A stretch of 64,000 nucleotides of DNA from assembly GCA_019912395.1 (NCBI GenBank), contig JAIOIH010000028.1:1-64000 (forward strand). The letters run 5' to 3'. Below the pieces are notes generated by a model. The model made no database searches. It was not told where the DNA came from and worked only from the letters and a program-made list of their open reading frames with translations. This document shows, piece after piece, positions 37,060 to 45,842 of the stretch. Source of the DNA: Flavobacteriales bacterium. Lineage in GTDB: Bacteria; Bacteroidota; Bacteroidia; Flavobacteriales_F; PHOS-HE28. Both the position numbers and the translations under genes were made by a program. Position 1 is the first letter of the stretch. Each line of letters begins with the position of its first letter.

Positions 37060-40000
37060 TCAGTATTTCAGTACACGCACGGTCCGTACCGATGAGGCTC
37101 CCTGCAACCGCAGGATGTATGACCCCGGTGGGATCGCGCGATAATCGAGCTGAACCGTGCCGTTGATGGTGAGTTGCCGATCATCCGCAATGCGGCCGGC
37201 CATGTCCAGCAGCGTGATCCAGTAGGAGCCGTCCAGGTCGTCCCCGCTAAGTGTCAACTCGTTGGAGAATGGTTGAGGCCAAGTGCTTATCCCATCATTC
37301 CGGGCATCAGCTTCGGTCAAACCTGTGGGCAGGATCACCACCGTCTCGCAATGGTCGGCATAGCAAGTGTCCTGGGTTTGCGGGTCCCAGGCCCAGACCA
37401 GCAGGCACGCGGTGTAGGTCCCCGGTCCGGCGTAGGTATGGGACGGCATCGGGCCGTACCCGATAGTGCCATCACCGAAGTGCCATTCGTATTGCTGGTC
37501 CGTGGAGTTGCTCGAATGGAAGGTGGCGATCGGACCGTCGGTGGTCACTTGGAAGCCGGCGTTGAGGTTGTCGCAAGGGTTGCCGCCTGTGATCACCACC
37601 ATCTCGCAATGGTTGGCGAAGCAGCTGTCCTGGGCCACCGGATCCCACGCTGAGACCACCAAGCACACTTGGTACGTGCCAGCACCCGGGAACGTATGGT
37701 AGGGGTTGGGACCATAACCTTCTGTTCCATCGCCGAAATACCACTGGTAGGTCCAGCTGGGGTCGATCACGGCATTTGCGAAATTCACTCCGCCGGGACC
37801 GCCGGAGGCAGTGAACCCTGCATTGAGGCTGTCACAAGGGCTCGGTTCGCCGATCACGACGGTCATGCAGGTATCATCCACACACGTGGTCACGCCACCA
37901 CCGGGCAGCTCAAAGATGCTGATGACCTGCAAGCAGGCCTCGTAGACCCCGTCAGCAGCATAGGTGTGGAAGGGTTGCGCATCGTTGCTGGTGGAGCCAT
38001 CGCCGAAGGTCCAGACGAATGTGGTCTGGAAACCACTGCCCGTCGTGCTGTTGCTGAAGAGTGTTCCATTCGGCGTGGTGTGCCAAGTGAATCCTGCCTG
38101 CAACCCGGCGCACGGGTCCGTTGCTCCCACGGTGATCAGTGTGCAGGTGGTGTCGATGCAGTTCTGCCATTCGGCTATCAGGCACACGGTATAGGTTCCG
38201 GGCTGGTCGTAGTGGTGTTCCGCATGGAGGCCGTTGCTGCCGTGGCCATCACCGAAGTCCCAGAAGAACTGAGATCCGGGAAGCATGCCGGTGCAATTCT
38301 CAAAATAGTAACCGCCACCCGGCAGTTCAATGGGCTCGAAGCAGGCGCTCAACGAATCGCAGGGGTCGCCGCCAGCTATCACCACCGTCTCGCAATGGTC
38401 GGCATAGCAGGTGTCCTGTGTTTGCGGGTTCCATGCCCAGGCCAGCAGGCAGGCGGTGTATGTACCGGGCTCGGTGTAGGTATGGACCGGCATGGGGCCG
38501 TAGCCGCTGGTGCCGTCACCGAAGCTCCATTCGTAGTGTTGGGCCGTGGAATTGCTGGAATGGAAGGTGGCCACCGGTCCGGAGGTGGTCACCTGGAAGC
38601 CGGCGTTGAGGTTGTCGCAAGGGTTGCCGCCGGTAACGGTCACGGTTTGGCAGGTATGGGCCCAGCACGTGTCCTGTGCCTGTTCGTTCCACAGGTAGGC
38701 TGAAAAGCATGCCGTATATGTGCCGGGGTCATAGGTGTGCGTCACCGTTTGGTCGTAGCCGTGCTCACCGTCTCCGTAGTCCCAGAGGTAGCCGTCGGGG
38801 GCGAAGTTGGCCGTACCGCTGAACAACACGCTGTTGTTGCTGCCTTGGTTCCAGCTCATGGTGACCGCAAGGCCGTCGCAGAGGGAATCCCCGCTTACAA
38901 CTATGGTCGTGCAGGTGGTATCGATGCAGTTCAGCCATTCGGCGATCAGGCACACGGTATAGGTTCCGGGCTGGTCGTAGTGGTGTTCCGCATGGAGGCC
39001 GTTACTGCCGTGGCCATCACCGAAGTCCCAGAAGAACTGCGATCCGGGAAGCATGCCGGTGCAGTTCTCAAAATAGTAACCGCCGCCCGGCAGTTCAATG
39101 GGATCGAAGCAGGCGCTCAACGAATCGCAGGGCTCGCCGCCTTGAACAACAACGGTTTGGCAGGTCTGTGCCCAGCACGTGTCCTGCGTCTGTTCGTTCC
39201 AGAGGTAGGCTGAAAAGCATGCCGTATAGGTGCCGGGGTCATAGGTGTGCGTCACCGTTTGGTCGTAGCCGTGTTCACCGTCGCCGTAGTCCCAGAGGTA
39301 GCCGTCGGGGGCAAAGTTGGCCGTACCGCTGAACAACACGCTGTTGTTGCTGCCTTGGTTCCAGCTCATGGTGACCGCAAGGCCGTCGCAGAGGGAATCC
39401 CCGCTTACAACTATGGTCGTGCAGGTGGTATCGATGCAGTTCAGCCATTCGGCTATCAGGCACACGGTATAGCTTCCGGGCTGGTCGTAGTGGTGTTCCG
39501 CATGGAGGCCGTTGCTTCCGTGGCCATCACCGAAGTCCCAGAAGAACTGCGATCCGGGATGCAGGCCGGTGCAATTCTCAAAATAGTAACCGCCGCCCGG
39601 CAGTTCAATGGGATCGAAGCAGGCGCTCAACGAATCGCAGGGGTCGCCGCCGGTGATCACCACCGTCTCGCAGTGGTCGGCATAGCAGGTGTCCTGGGTT
39701 TGCGGGTCCCAGGCCCAGACCAGCAGGCACGCGGTGTAGGTCCCCGGCCCGGCGTAGGTATGGGTCGGCATCGGGCCGTACCCGCTGGTGCCATCACCGA
39801 AGTACCATTCGTAGTGCTGGTCCGTGGAGTTGCTCGAATGGAAGGTGGCGATCGGACCGTCGGTGGTCACTTGGAAGCCGGCGTTGAGGTTGTCGCAGGG
39901 ATCGCCGCCGTCCACCGTGACCACCTGGCAGAGTGTGCTTTTGCACGTGTCCGGCATGTTCGGTTCGCCCATCGTCAGACAAACCGTGTATGTTCCCGGA

Positions 40001-40224
40001 CCTGAAAAATGGTGTACGGGTGACGGTGAATCGCTGGTGATACCGTCACCGAAGTCCCAGAGGTAGTGCGGGGTGGTCCCGCCTTGGGAGCAATTCTGGA
40101 ATTCCACCGTACTGTTCAACCCGCTCCATTGGAAACAGGCCTGAAGACTGTCGCAGGGCGATTGCGCATGGGCGCCGATCTGCAAACCGGCAATGATGGC
40201 AAGGGTAGGGATCATCCGCATGGT
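37060..40224 (-). CDS. Secreted multi-PKD protein with T9SS sorting domain
   Basis: About 1054 aa from ATG 40224 or 40218 (MRMIPTLAIIAGLQIGAHAQ signal peptide); the upstream ATG 40242 adds six residues. Eleven PKD-type domains follow, each opening CD(S/N)L and carrying W(D/Y/H)FGDG or WDYGDG and TYTxCL. The C-terminal sorting domain begins WPQPFSNELTLSG and ends GSYILRLQGASSVRTVRVLK. It is a surface or extracellular repeat protein, possibly adhesive. A 510-bp block is tandemly duplicated (38640-39659). Last gene of the sigma-factor operon. Confidence 0.88.
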   Translation of the reverse strand, partial: TMRMIPTLAIIAGLQIGAHAQSPCDSLQACFQWSGLNSTVEFQNCSQGGTTPHYLWDFGDGITSDSPSPVHHFSGPGTYTVCLTMGEPNMPDTCKSTLCQVVTVDGGDPCDNLNAGFQVTTDGPIATFHSSNSTDQHYEWYFGDGTSGYGPMPTHTYAGPGTYTACLLVWAWDPQTQDTCYADHCETVVITGGDPCDSLSACFDPIELPGGGYYFENCTGLHPGSQFFWDFGDGHGSNGLHAEHHYDQPGSYTVCLIAEWLNCIDTTCTTIVVSGDSLCDGLAVTMSWNQGSNNSVLFSGTANFAPDGYLWDYGDGEHGYDQTVTHTYDPGTYTACFSAYLWNEQTQDTCWAQTCQTVVVQGGEPCDSLSACFDPIELPGGGYYFENCTGMLPGSQFFWDFGDGHGSNGLHAEHHYDQPGTYTVCLIAEWLNCIDTTCTTIVVSGDSLCDGLAVTMSWNQGSNNSVLFSGTANFAPDGYLWDYGDGEHGYDQTVTHTYDPGTYTACFSAYLWNEQAQDTCWAHTCQTVTVTGGNPCDNLNAGFQVTTSGPVATFHSSNSTAQHYEWSFGDGTSGYGPMPVHTYTEPGTYTACLLAWAWNPQTQDTCYADHCETVVIAGGDPCDSLSACFEPIELPGGGYYFENCTGMLPGSQFFWDFGDGHGSNGLHAEHHYDQPGTYTVCLIAEWQNCIDTTCTLITVGATDPCAGLQAGFTWHTTPNGTLFSNSTTGSGFQTTFVWTFGDGSTSNDAQPFHTYAADGVYEACLQVISIFELPGGGVTTCVDDTCMTVVIGEPSPCDSLNAGFTASGGPGGVNFANAVIDPSWTYQWYFGDGTEGYGPNPYHTFPGAGTYQVCLVVSAWDPVAQDSCFANHCEMVVITGGNPCDNLNAGFQVTTDGPIATFHSSNSTDQQYEWHFGDGTIGYGPMPSHTYAGPGTYTACLLVWAWDPQTQDTCYADHCETVVILPTGLTEADARNDGISTWPQPFSNELTLSGDDLDGSYWITLLDMAGRIADDRQLTINGTVQLDYRAIPPGSYILRLQGASSVRTVRVLKY
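38640..39659 (-). repeat. Tandem 510-bp duplication (two PKD domains per unit)
   Basis: Corresponding sequences lie 510 bp apart, for example GTCCTG(T/C)G at 38671 and 39181. They stay nearly identical through the CDGLAVTMSWNQGSNNSVLF and CDSLSACFDPIELPGGGYYF domains. In frame, 170 residues per unit. It indicates recent intragenic duplication. Confidence 0.85.
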
Positions 40225-40279
40225 CATGGTGCTTATGGGCAATATGACGCACGCGCCGCCTTGCCCGTCGCCTCCCGGT

Positions 40280-41440
40280 TCACTCGAACGCGGAAGTGCT
40301 CTTCACAACACGCAGCACCTGCCCACCGTGCGGGTCGTACAGGTGGAACAGGTACGACCCCGCATCCAGCATACTGCCCTGCACCACGAGCGGACCGTTG
40401 GCGGGCGTTCGGCCCTGTACATGGATGCGCCCCAACACGTCCATCAGCTCCCAATGGATCCCTGGACCTGCCCCTTCAATGGTGAGCGCCCCAGTGAAGG
40501 GAACCGGAAAGGCATGCAGTGACCCCGTGCCGCCATGCGTCCCGATACCCGTGGCCACATAGGTATACAAATACTCACAGGCCGATCCGGAGCAGGTGTC
40601 CGGTGTCAAAGGCCCCCACAGGTCCACTTCGCCGCATACTTCGAAAGAACCTTCCTCCGTGTACGTATGTATCAGCGGACTTCCGCTGGCCGTAGTGCCA
40701 TCGCCGAAATCCCAGGTGATCGATGAGTTCATGCCCGAGGTGATGCTTTGATCGAACACGGCAATGGTCTTCTCATATTGGATCACGCCGATGGCCGGTT
40801 GCAGGAGCGTGCCGCACGGAACATTGGACGGACCCAGGTAGATCCAATTACAAGCGGTGGCACTGCAGGTGGCGGTGCTCACCGTGAGGCATGCCTCGTA
40901 CGGTCCGGTGCCGGCATAAGTGTGCTCGGGCGATATTTCCGTGGAGGTGGAGCCATCGCCGAAGTCCCATGCATGAGCTGCGAAAGGAAGCGAGGCCGAC
41001 GATTGATCGTTGAACTGGATCACAGCACCCTGCACACTGATGGTGAACGCCGCTACCACGTCCGCGCAGGCCGAGTCCACCGGAATGGACACCAGCTCGC
41101 AATGGATGGACACGCACGCACCTGTCTGGTCGTCCTGCACGGTAGTGCGCAGGCAAACCAGGTAATCATCCATCCCGGGAAAGGTGACCTGCGGCTGGGG
41201 GGCGAAACTGAAATCCATGAACTCCTCGCCGAGGAAACCCCACTCCGTGCCTTGGAAGGAGGCCCCCCCGCTCGGCGTGATCGGGGAGAAGGAGTAGTTG
41301 TATGCACCATAGTCCGTATGGGTGAAGCCCACCTCGTTCAGGCTGTCGCAGGGAGCTTGCGCGATCGCTGCGGGCCAACAGGTCGTGGCCAGCATCAAGC
41401 AGCAAAGCGATCGCACGGTTCGGGAAAGGGGGAAGTTCAT
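40280..41440 (-). CDS. Secreted PKD-domain protein with T9SS sorting domain
   Basis: 386 aa. Signal peptide (LCCLMLATTCWPAAIAQA), one divergent and two clear PKD domains (AAHAWDFGDGSTSTEI, SSITWDFGDGTTASGS), and a type A sorting domain (HAFPVPFTGALTIEG... GSYLFHLYDPHGGQVLRVVK). Its ATG overlaps the stop of the upstream one-TM/barrel protein by 4 bp (TGA 41437-41439), and it is followed by the larger PKD gene. It is probably a T9SS cargo controlled by the linked ECF sigma factor. Confidence 0.88.
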   Translation of the reverse strand: MNFPLSRTVRSLCCLMLATTCWPAAIAQAPCDSLNEVGFTHTDYGAYNYSFSPITPSGGASFQGTEWGFLGEEFMDFSFAPQPQVTFPGMDDYLVCLRTTVQDDQTGACVSIHCELVSIPVDSACADVVAAFTISVQGAVIQFNDQSSASLPFAAHAWDFGDGSTSTEISPEHTYAGTGPYEACLTVSTATCSATACNWIYLGPSNVPCGTLLQPAIGVIQYEKTIAVFDQSITSGMNSSITWDFGDGTTASGSPLIHTYTEEGSFEVCGEVDLWGPLTPDTCSGSACEYLYTYVATGIGTHGGTGSLHAFPVPFTGALTIEGAGPGIHWELMDVLGRIHVQGRTPANGPLVVQGSMLDAGSYLFHLYDPHGGQVLRVVKSTSAFE

Positions 41441-42951
41441 CGGCTGGGGCGAAGGGTGTAGGCGAGGCGGAAGCGGATGCCAAGCCTTTCCGGCACGGCA
41501 TACGGCGTTCCGTCGGTGGGTGACAAGGAAAACAGCCCGGTGGCGTATCCGGGCGAAGCCCAGAGGGCCAAGCGCTCATTGATGGCGTAGCCCACGTCCG
41601 CGGCCAGTCCTCCGCTCAAAAGCATGGCTGTGCGCTTTTCCGTGGTGGATACGTCCACACTGCGCGTTCCGCCCTGCTCGTTCATCAAGGTGACGCCGGA
41701 GCGCATGGTGTTGAACTCCAGCGCCAAGCCACCGCGCACGCCGAAATGCCAACGCCGCCAAGCGGTATGCCAGCTGCCCTCCAAGGGCACGCGGATCGAG
41801 GTGTAGTGGTTCACGGCGGCCACGGTCCGGCGCACCTCGGTATAGGTGGTCAGCGTATCCACGTAGCTGTCCACCACTTGGGTGTTGAAGGTGATCACAT
41901 GGGTGACCAGGGAATCCCGCATGGAACGGAACTGGTCCAAGTGATTGAAATCGTATCGGGCCGCGCTGTACTCGATTCCCGTGGCCAAACCCCATCCGCC
42001 CCGGTAGGCCACCCCGGCAAGTACACCGAAGTTCAAGGTATGGTGCGGGGTTTCCGTACCCTGCAGCGCGTTCGCCAATTGGGCATCTCCCCCGTGCCAC
42101 GTGCGCGTTTCCCGGAACTGGCCCGCCGTGGCCGCCACCCACCAGGCAGGGCGAGGACCCCGGAATTCCATGGGACTCGCGACCCGTGGATCAGCCGCGA
42201 GCAGCTCGCGCTTCAGAATGGAGGAACGGAGCTGCAGCATGCCGGGCCGGGCCCACGCCAGGCCACCTGCGGCATGGCGCACCTCTCGCCCGGATGTCGC
42301 AGCCTCATCGGCCAAGGCCAGCGGTTGTTCCGTCGGGACGATCATCTCAATTGAAGCGGAGAGCTGTTGTTCGGGATCGTCCGGAACAACGTGCCCGGCT
42401 TGTGCAACCCGCACCGGAGTGGCCGGGACGGATGCGGCATGTGCGCGGTACGAGCGACCGTCCGTGCGGTTTTCGCGGGATGCGGACGAATGCGTGGATC
42501 CGTTGGCAACCGGTTCAGCTTCCATGACGGGCGCCCGGGCAGTCTGTTCCACTGGGCCAGAAGCTGAGGATCGCGCTTCGTCCATGGCTTCTGGATGGAG
42601 CGTTCGTGTGCGTTCAGCATCCACCTCTCCAACGGATGCATCCTCCATTCCGAGGGTTGGTGCCGGTTGCAATGCACTTGGGGCCATGGCAACCGGTTGG
42701 GCGATCGGCTCGGGCTGTGGTGGCCCGGCCATCCGCGCATCACCGCCGCCGTTGAGACCCGTGATGGTGGCGGTGCCGCCCAGCAGGAGCGCCAAGGCCA
42801 GCCAGCCCCAGCGGCGGCGAAGCCGCAGCAGGGTGAGGTGCGCCCAGTTGCGTTCCCGCACAATGCCTTCCCAGCCCCCGGCAGGCGGAGCGGCTTCGGC
42901 ATCCCGCAGGGCGCGGGCGAAAAGCTCATCGATCGGATGTTGTTCCCTCAT
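41437..42951 (-). CDS. One-TM protein with anti-sigma-like N-terminus and barrel-like C-terminus
   Basis: 504 aa. The N-terminal ~45 residues (HPIDELFARALRDAEAAPPA, GGWEGI) follow the DxLFRxxL...PP..xW pattern of proteins next to ECF sigma genes in Bacteroidota. A single TM follows (about 47-66; WGWLALALLLGGTATI), then a long Pro/Ala/Glu-rich linker (about 70-250). The C-terminal ~240 residues (AATAGQFRETRTWHG, GVAYRGGWGLATGIEYSAAR, GIRFRLAYTLRPSR) look like alternating strands of an outer-membrane barrel domain. Overlaps the sigma gene by 26 bp. Probably a sigma regulator; how a barrel fits an inner-membrane anchor is unclear. Confidence 0.65.
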   Translation of the reverse strand: MREQHPIDELFARALRDAEAAPPAGGWEGIVRERNWAHLTLLRLRRRWGWLALALLLGGTATITGLNGGGDARMAGPPQPEPIAQPVAMAPSALQPAPTLGMEDASVGEVDAERTRTLHPEAMDEARSSASGPVEQTARAPVMEAEPVANGSTHSSASRENRTDGRSYRAHAASVPATPVRVAQAGHVVPDDPEQQLSASIEMIVPTEQPLALADEAATSGREVRHAAGGLAWARPGMLQLRSSILKRELLAADPRVASPMEFRGPRPAWWVAATAGQFRETRTWHGGDAQLANALQGTETPHHTLNFGVLAGVAYRGGWGLATGIEYSAARYDFNHLDQFRSMRDSLVTHVITFNTQVVDSYVDTLTTYTEVRRTVAAVNHYTSIRVPLEGSWHTAWRRWHFGVRGGLALEFNTMRSGVTLMNEQGGTRSVDVSTTEKRTAMLLSGGLAADVGYAINERLALWASPGYATGLFSLSPTDGTPYAVPERLGIRFRLAYTLRPSR

Positions 42952-43618
42952 GGTATTCCATTGCTTTCAGTTCCTCCAAGCGGCGCTGCAGGGCTTGCCG
43001 CGCCTTGGCCAATTGGCTGCGGGAAGTGCTCTCGCCACATCCCAGCAGCTCCGCGATCTCCCCATGGTCGTATCCCTCGATGGCATACAGGTTGAACACC
43101 ATGCGGTAGCCGTTCGGGAGCTGCTGCACCAGCACCAGCAGTTCCTCCTGCCCCAGGTTCCCCAAGGCAACGGGCGCCACGGAGCGTTCCTGCACATGGT
43201 CCGTCCCCAGCACCTCGTCCCGCACGGACTTCTTCCGCAGGTGATTGATGCAGGTATGTACCATGATCCGTCGTATCCATCCTTCCAACGAGCCTTCCAT
43301 GCGGAAGCCGTGCAGTTTGTCGAACACCCGGATGAAGCCCTCCTGCAACAAGTCCTCCGCCTCCGGCCGATGCCGGGCATACCGCAGGCACACAGCGAAC
43401 ATGCGCCGTGCAAAACGAGCGTACAGGGCCTCCTGCGCGCTGCGTTCCTCCCGCTGGCATCGGCGTGCCAGCTCGTATTCGCTGAGCTCTCGCACCGGGT
43501 GGGTCAAGGTGTTTTCCAAGGGGAAGACACGGAACAGGCGGTCCGCGCTGCCTGGGGTGAATGGTTTCCTGAAAGATAAGCGGGATACGGAACAAGTGGG
43601 AGGCCATCCGTTGCGCAA
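42926..43618 (-). CDS. ECF-type RNA polymerase sigma factor
   Basis: Up to 230 aa. Region 2: ARRMFAVCLRYARHRPEAED, LLQEGFIRVFDKLHGFR, GWIRRIMVHTCINHLRK. Region 4: QLPNGYRMVFNLYAIEGYDH with GEIAELLGCGESTSRSQLAK. ATG 43618 gives an odd N-terminus that overlaps the ssb repeat array; a TTG start near the PLENTLTHPVREL segment (about 40 residues in) is equally likely. First gene of an operon with the one-TM hybrid protein and two PKD-T9SS proteins, and divergent from ssb copy 2. Confidence 0.88.
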   Translation of the reverse strand: MRNGWPPTCSVSRLSFRKPFTPGSADRLFRVFPLENTLTHPVRELSEYELARRCQREERSAQEALYARFARRMFAVCLRYARHRPEAEDLLQEGFIRVFDKLHGFRMEGSLEGWIRRIMVHTCINHLRKKSVRDEVLGTDHVQERSVAPVALGNLGQEELLVLVQQLPNGYRMVFNLYAIEGYDHGEIAELLGCGESTSRSQLAKARQALQRRLEELKAMEYHEGTTSDR

Positions 43619-43698
43619 ACGGTTGCAAACAGCTATGAACGATTACAAACGCAAGATCAACCGAATAAGCAAAAGGCACCAGTGAATGTTTGCAGCGG
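43616..43698 (+). promoter_or_regulatory. Phased 10-bp repeats and shared box upstream of ssb copy 2
   Basis: CAAACGGTTG (43616), CAAACAGCTA (43626), TGAACGATTA (43636) and CAAACGCAAG (43646) are four consecutive 10-bp repeats. A 28-nt gap precedes GAATGTTTGCAGCGG (43684-43698). The layout matches that of ssb copy 1. The array also overlaps the possible start of the divergent sigma gene, so one protein could control both. Confidence 0.58.
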
Positions 43699-43750
43699 AG
43701 TTCAACATCAACCACTCCATCAAACTGAAAACCCTTAACCCCCAAACACC

Positions 43751-44122
43751 ATGAAAACGCTGAACAACACCGTCCGCCTGATCGGAAACCTGGGCTTTGA
43801 CCCGGAAGTGCGCGAGATCGCCAAGGGGCGAAAAGTGGCCCGCATCAGTGTGGCCACCAACGAGAGCTACACGAATGCCGCCGGTGAAAAGGTCACCGAC
43901 ACCCAGTGGCACACCGTGGTGGCCTGGGGCCGCATCGCCGACCAAGTGGAAATGATGCTGAGCAAGGGCTCACCCGTGATGGTGGAAGGTCGCCTCGTAC
44001 ACCGCAGCTACGCCGGCAAGGACGGCGTGAAGCGCCACATCACCGAGGTGGTGCTGAGCGATTTCAAGGTGATCGCCTTCAACAAGCGCGACGAGCAGGC
44101 CGAGGCCCGAACGGCCGCCTGA
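43751..44122 (+). CDS. ssb: Single-stranded DNA-binding protein, copy 2
   Basis: 123 aa with the OB-fold motifs LNNTVRLIGNLGFDPEVRE, ARISVATNES, DTQWHTVVAWGRIADQ and RLVHRSYAGKDGVKRHITEV. Clearly paralogous to copy 1. The C-terminus (DEQAEARTAA) again lacks the acidic DDDIPF-type tip. Regulated by the same phased repeats as copy 1, and followed by a strong terminator. Confidence 0.9.
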   Translation: MKTLNNTVRLIGNLGFDPEVREIAKGRKVARISVATNESYTNAAGEKVTDTQWHTVVAWGRIADQVEMMLSKGSPVMVEGRLVHRSYAGKDGVKRHITEVVLSDFKVIAFNKRDEQAEARTAA

Positions 44123-44140
44123 ACACAACTGAAGACCAGA

Positions 44141-44170
44141 AGCGGGGGTGCGGGAAACCGCGCCCCCGCT
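44141..44170 (+). terminator. Hairpin terminator after ssb copy 2
   Basis: AGCGGGGGTGCGG, GAAA tetraloop, CCGCGCCCCCGCT: a 13-bp stem with one G-T pair, then GCGTTGTGC. Very stable, though without a long T-run. Confidence 0.7.
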
Positions 44171-44547
44171 GCGTTGTGCAGGGGCCTCTTCCTTCGGTAG
44201 GCAGGTCCGGTAGCGGTGGCACAAGTGGACGGCCCCGTGCCTGCAACCGAGCGTCGGGATGGTAGGGCCTCATGCCATCAACGACCGTCTTCGTGATGGG
44301 CGATTGGATGAGTATTGGAAACCGCCGGAGGCGGTTGGGGGTGCCGGGCACTCGCCATATCAGTGGAATTACCGGGGAAGCCGGGCGCCGGGAGCCGTTA
44401 GGGCCTCGCGCTTATTGTCGAGCGTCGGGATGCTCTATCGCATCCAGCAGAGCACTGGGCATAAGCTCATTCCTCATTTCAGTTCCTGCATTCCGGCCAC
44501 TGCGTAGGCCGCAGTGCTTCGGCGGTGGACAAGCACGCGAACCAAGA
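44171..44547. other. Intergenic region with a 14-bp direct repeat
   Basis: No gene is recognised. CGAGCGTCGGGATG occurs at 44248-44261 and 44419-44432, and AGGGCCTC at 44264-44271 and 44400-44407. The short frames here show no domain. Confidence 0.5.
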
Positions 44548-45522
44548 TCACTCCAACACGGTGATCCGCAAGGGTGCCGAACCCTCCACTTGAAGGATGT
44601 AGGTACCAGCGCTCGTGCCATGGATCCCAATGACGGCTGCAGTATCGGACAGTGATCCACTGCGCAGGATGCGACCATCCATCGTCAACATGCGGTAAGC
44701 ACTGCCAGCGTTGTGTCCAGTTATGGAAAGCTGCGCGCCGTTCGCGATCGGATTCGGATATGCATGCACCCCTCCCGGGTCAGCAGATTCTTCAATACCG
44801 GTGGATAACTCGTTCTTGACACAGCGGATGGAATAACCAACAATGAGGTAGTTGGCAGCGGAGCGGAGCTCGGTATGGTCGTAGCTGATCTCGTAAAAAC
44901 GCTGGGAGTACTGCGCCGGTGCATCGGTACTCCACCATCGACCACGTCGGCCCAGATCAAGGAAGGCCCCATTCTGGGTTCGCGTTCCGCCGGGGAGGCC
45001 TGTGAAACCCGAGGAATTGGAAGCTCCAGTGTTCGGCATGTCCCACCAGAGCAGCCCGGTATCCTTGAGCGCACCACCTGCAACAGTGCTTTGCAGGCCG
45101 AACAGGTCCGGTTCCGCATCGGGGTCGAGCAATTCGAGGAGGGAAGTCCACTCCTCTTTGGCAGGAACATGCCAGCCCGAAGGACAGACCCCACGCTCAT
45201 CGCGCACTGAGCCGACATTGTACAGTTTGCCGTAGAGGAGTTCGTTCAGCGAGTCGTTGTCATAGTGACACCAAGCACCGCCCAAGTTATTCTGCCAATC
45301 GAAGGTGGTGATCGCATGGGTCAAGCTGTCGCCGTTCGAATAGCGTGTGGTACGCAGATTCTCCGCCATCCATTCCTTTCCGTTCGTATAGACCACCGTA
45401 GGGTAGCTATTGCCATCGATGTCCACCACACCTGTGCCGGGCACGAACACTTGGGCAGCCAAGCTGATGGGCAGGAACAACGGAACGATGGAAACGCGGA
45501 ATAGGAGCTGAAGGACGGACAT
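44548..45522 (-). CDS. FISUMP-domain secreted protein with T9SS sorting domain
   Basis: About 324 aa from ATG 45522 (MSVLQLLFRVSIVPLFLPIS; ATG 45534 is also possible), with a signal peptide ending SLAAQ. The Fibrobacter-succinogenes-major-paralogous domain spans about 35-245: VVDIDGNSYPTVVYTNGKEW, MAENLRTTRYSNG, GVCPSGWHVPAKEEW, GFTGLPGGTR, RWWSTD and GYSIRCVKN. The sorting domain (HAYPNPIANGAQLSITG ... GTYILQVEGSAPLRITVLE) completes it. Cell-surface or secreted lipoprotein-like protein of unknown role. Confidence 0.88.
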   Translation of the reverse strand: MSVLQLLFRVSIVPLFLPISLAAQVFVPGTGVVDIDGNSYPTVVYTNGKEWMAENLRTTRYSNGDSLTHAITTFDWQNNLGGAWCHYDNDSLNELLYGKLYNVGSVRDERGVCPSGWHVPAKEEWTSLLELLDPDAEPDLFGLQSTVAGGALKDTGLLWWDMPNTGASNSSGFTGLPGGTRTQNGAFLDLGRRGRWWSTDAPAQYSQRFYEISYDHTELRSAANYLIVGYSIRCVKNELSTGIEESADPGGVHAYPNPIANGAQLSITGHNAGSAYRMLTMDGRILRSGSLSDTAAVIGIHGTSAGTYILQVEGSAPLRITVLE

Positions 45523-45534
45523 ACGTGAAAGCAA

Positions 45535-45842
45535 AGGTCAAGGAAAAAAGGGTTAATGGACAAAACGAATGGCGAAGCCTGCTGAAAGCCTTGTCTGGAA
45601 CAGGTTAGAGGCGATCCGAAGGTCATGAACAAAAAACTGCGCTCCCGTATGTGTTCCAGCCCCCGCATGGTCTACGAGGGTTGATGGCTGGGCCACTTGT
45701 GGGTAGAGCTTGAGGTTGAATCATTCGTACGCACTGGCTGAAGTCTCCCTCGGTAGGCTGAAGCTCGAGCGTAGGTCCCGGACTTCATACAACGAAGCTA
45801 AGATCAGCGTTCCATTCGCGAAGCCCCAGCCACGCACCCCGA
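45535..45842. other. Intergenic region, nothing recognised
   Basis: 308 bp between two minus-strand T9SS genes. I see no gene, hairpin terminator or clear promoter. A 76-aa frame (45721-45951) overlaps the dioxygenase gene and has no family features. Confidence 0.5.
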
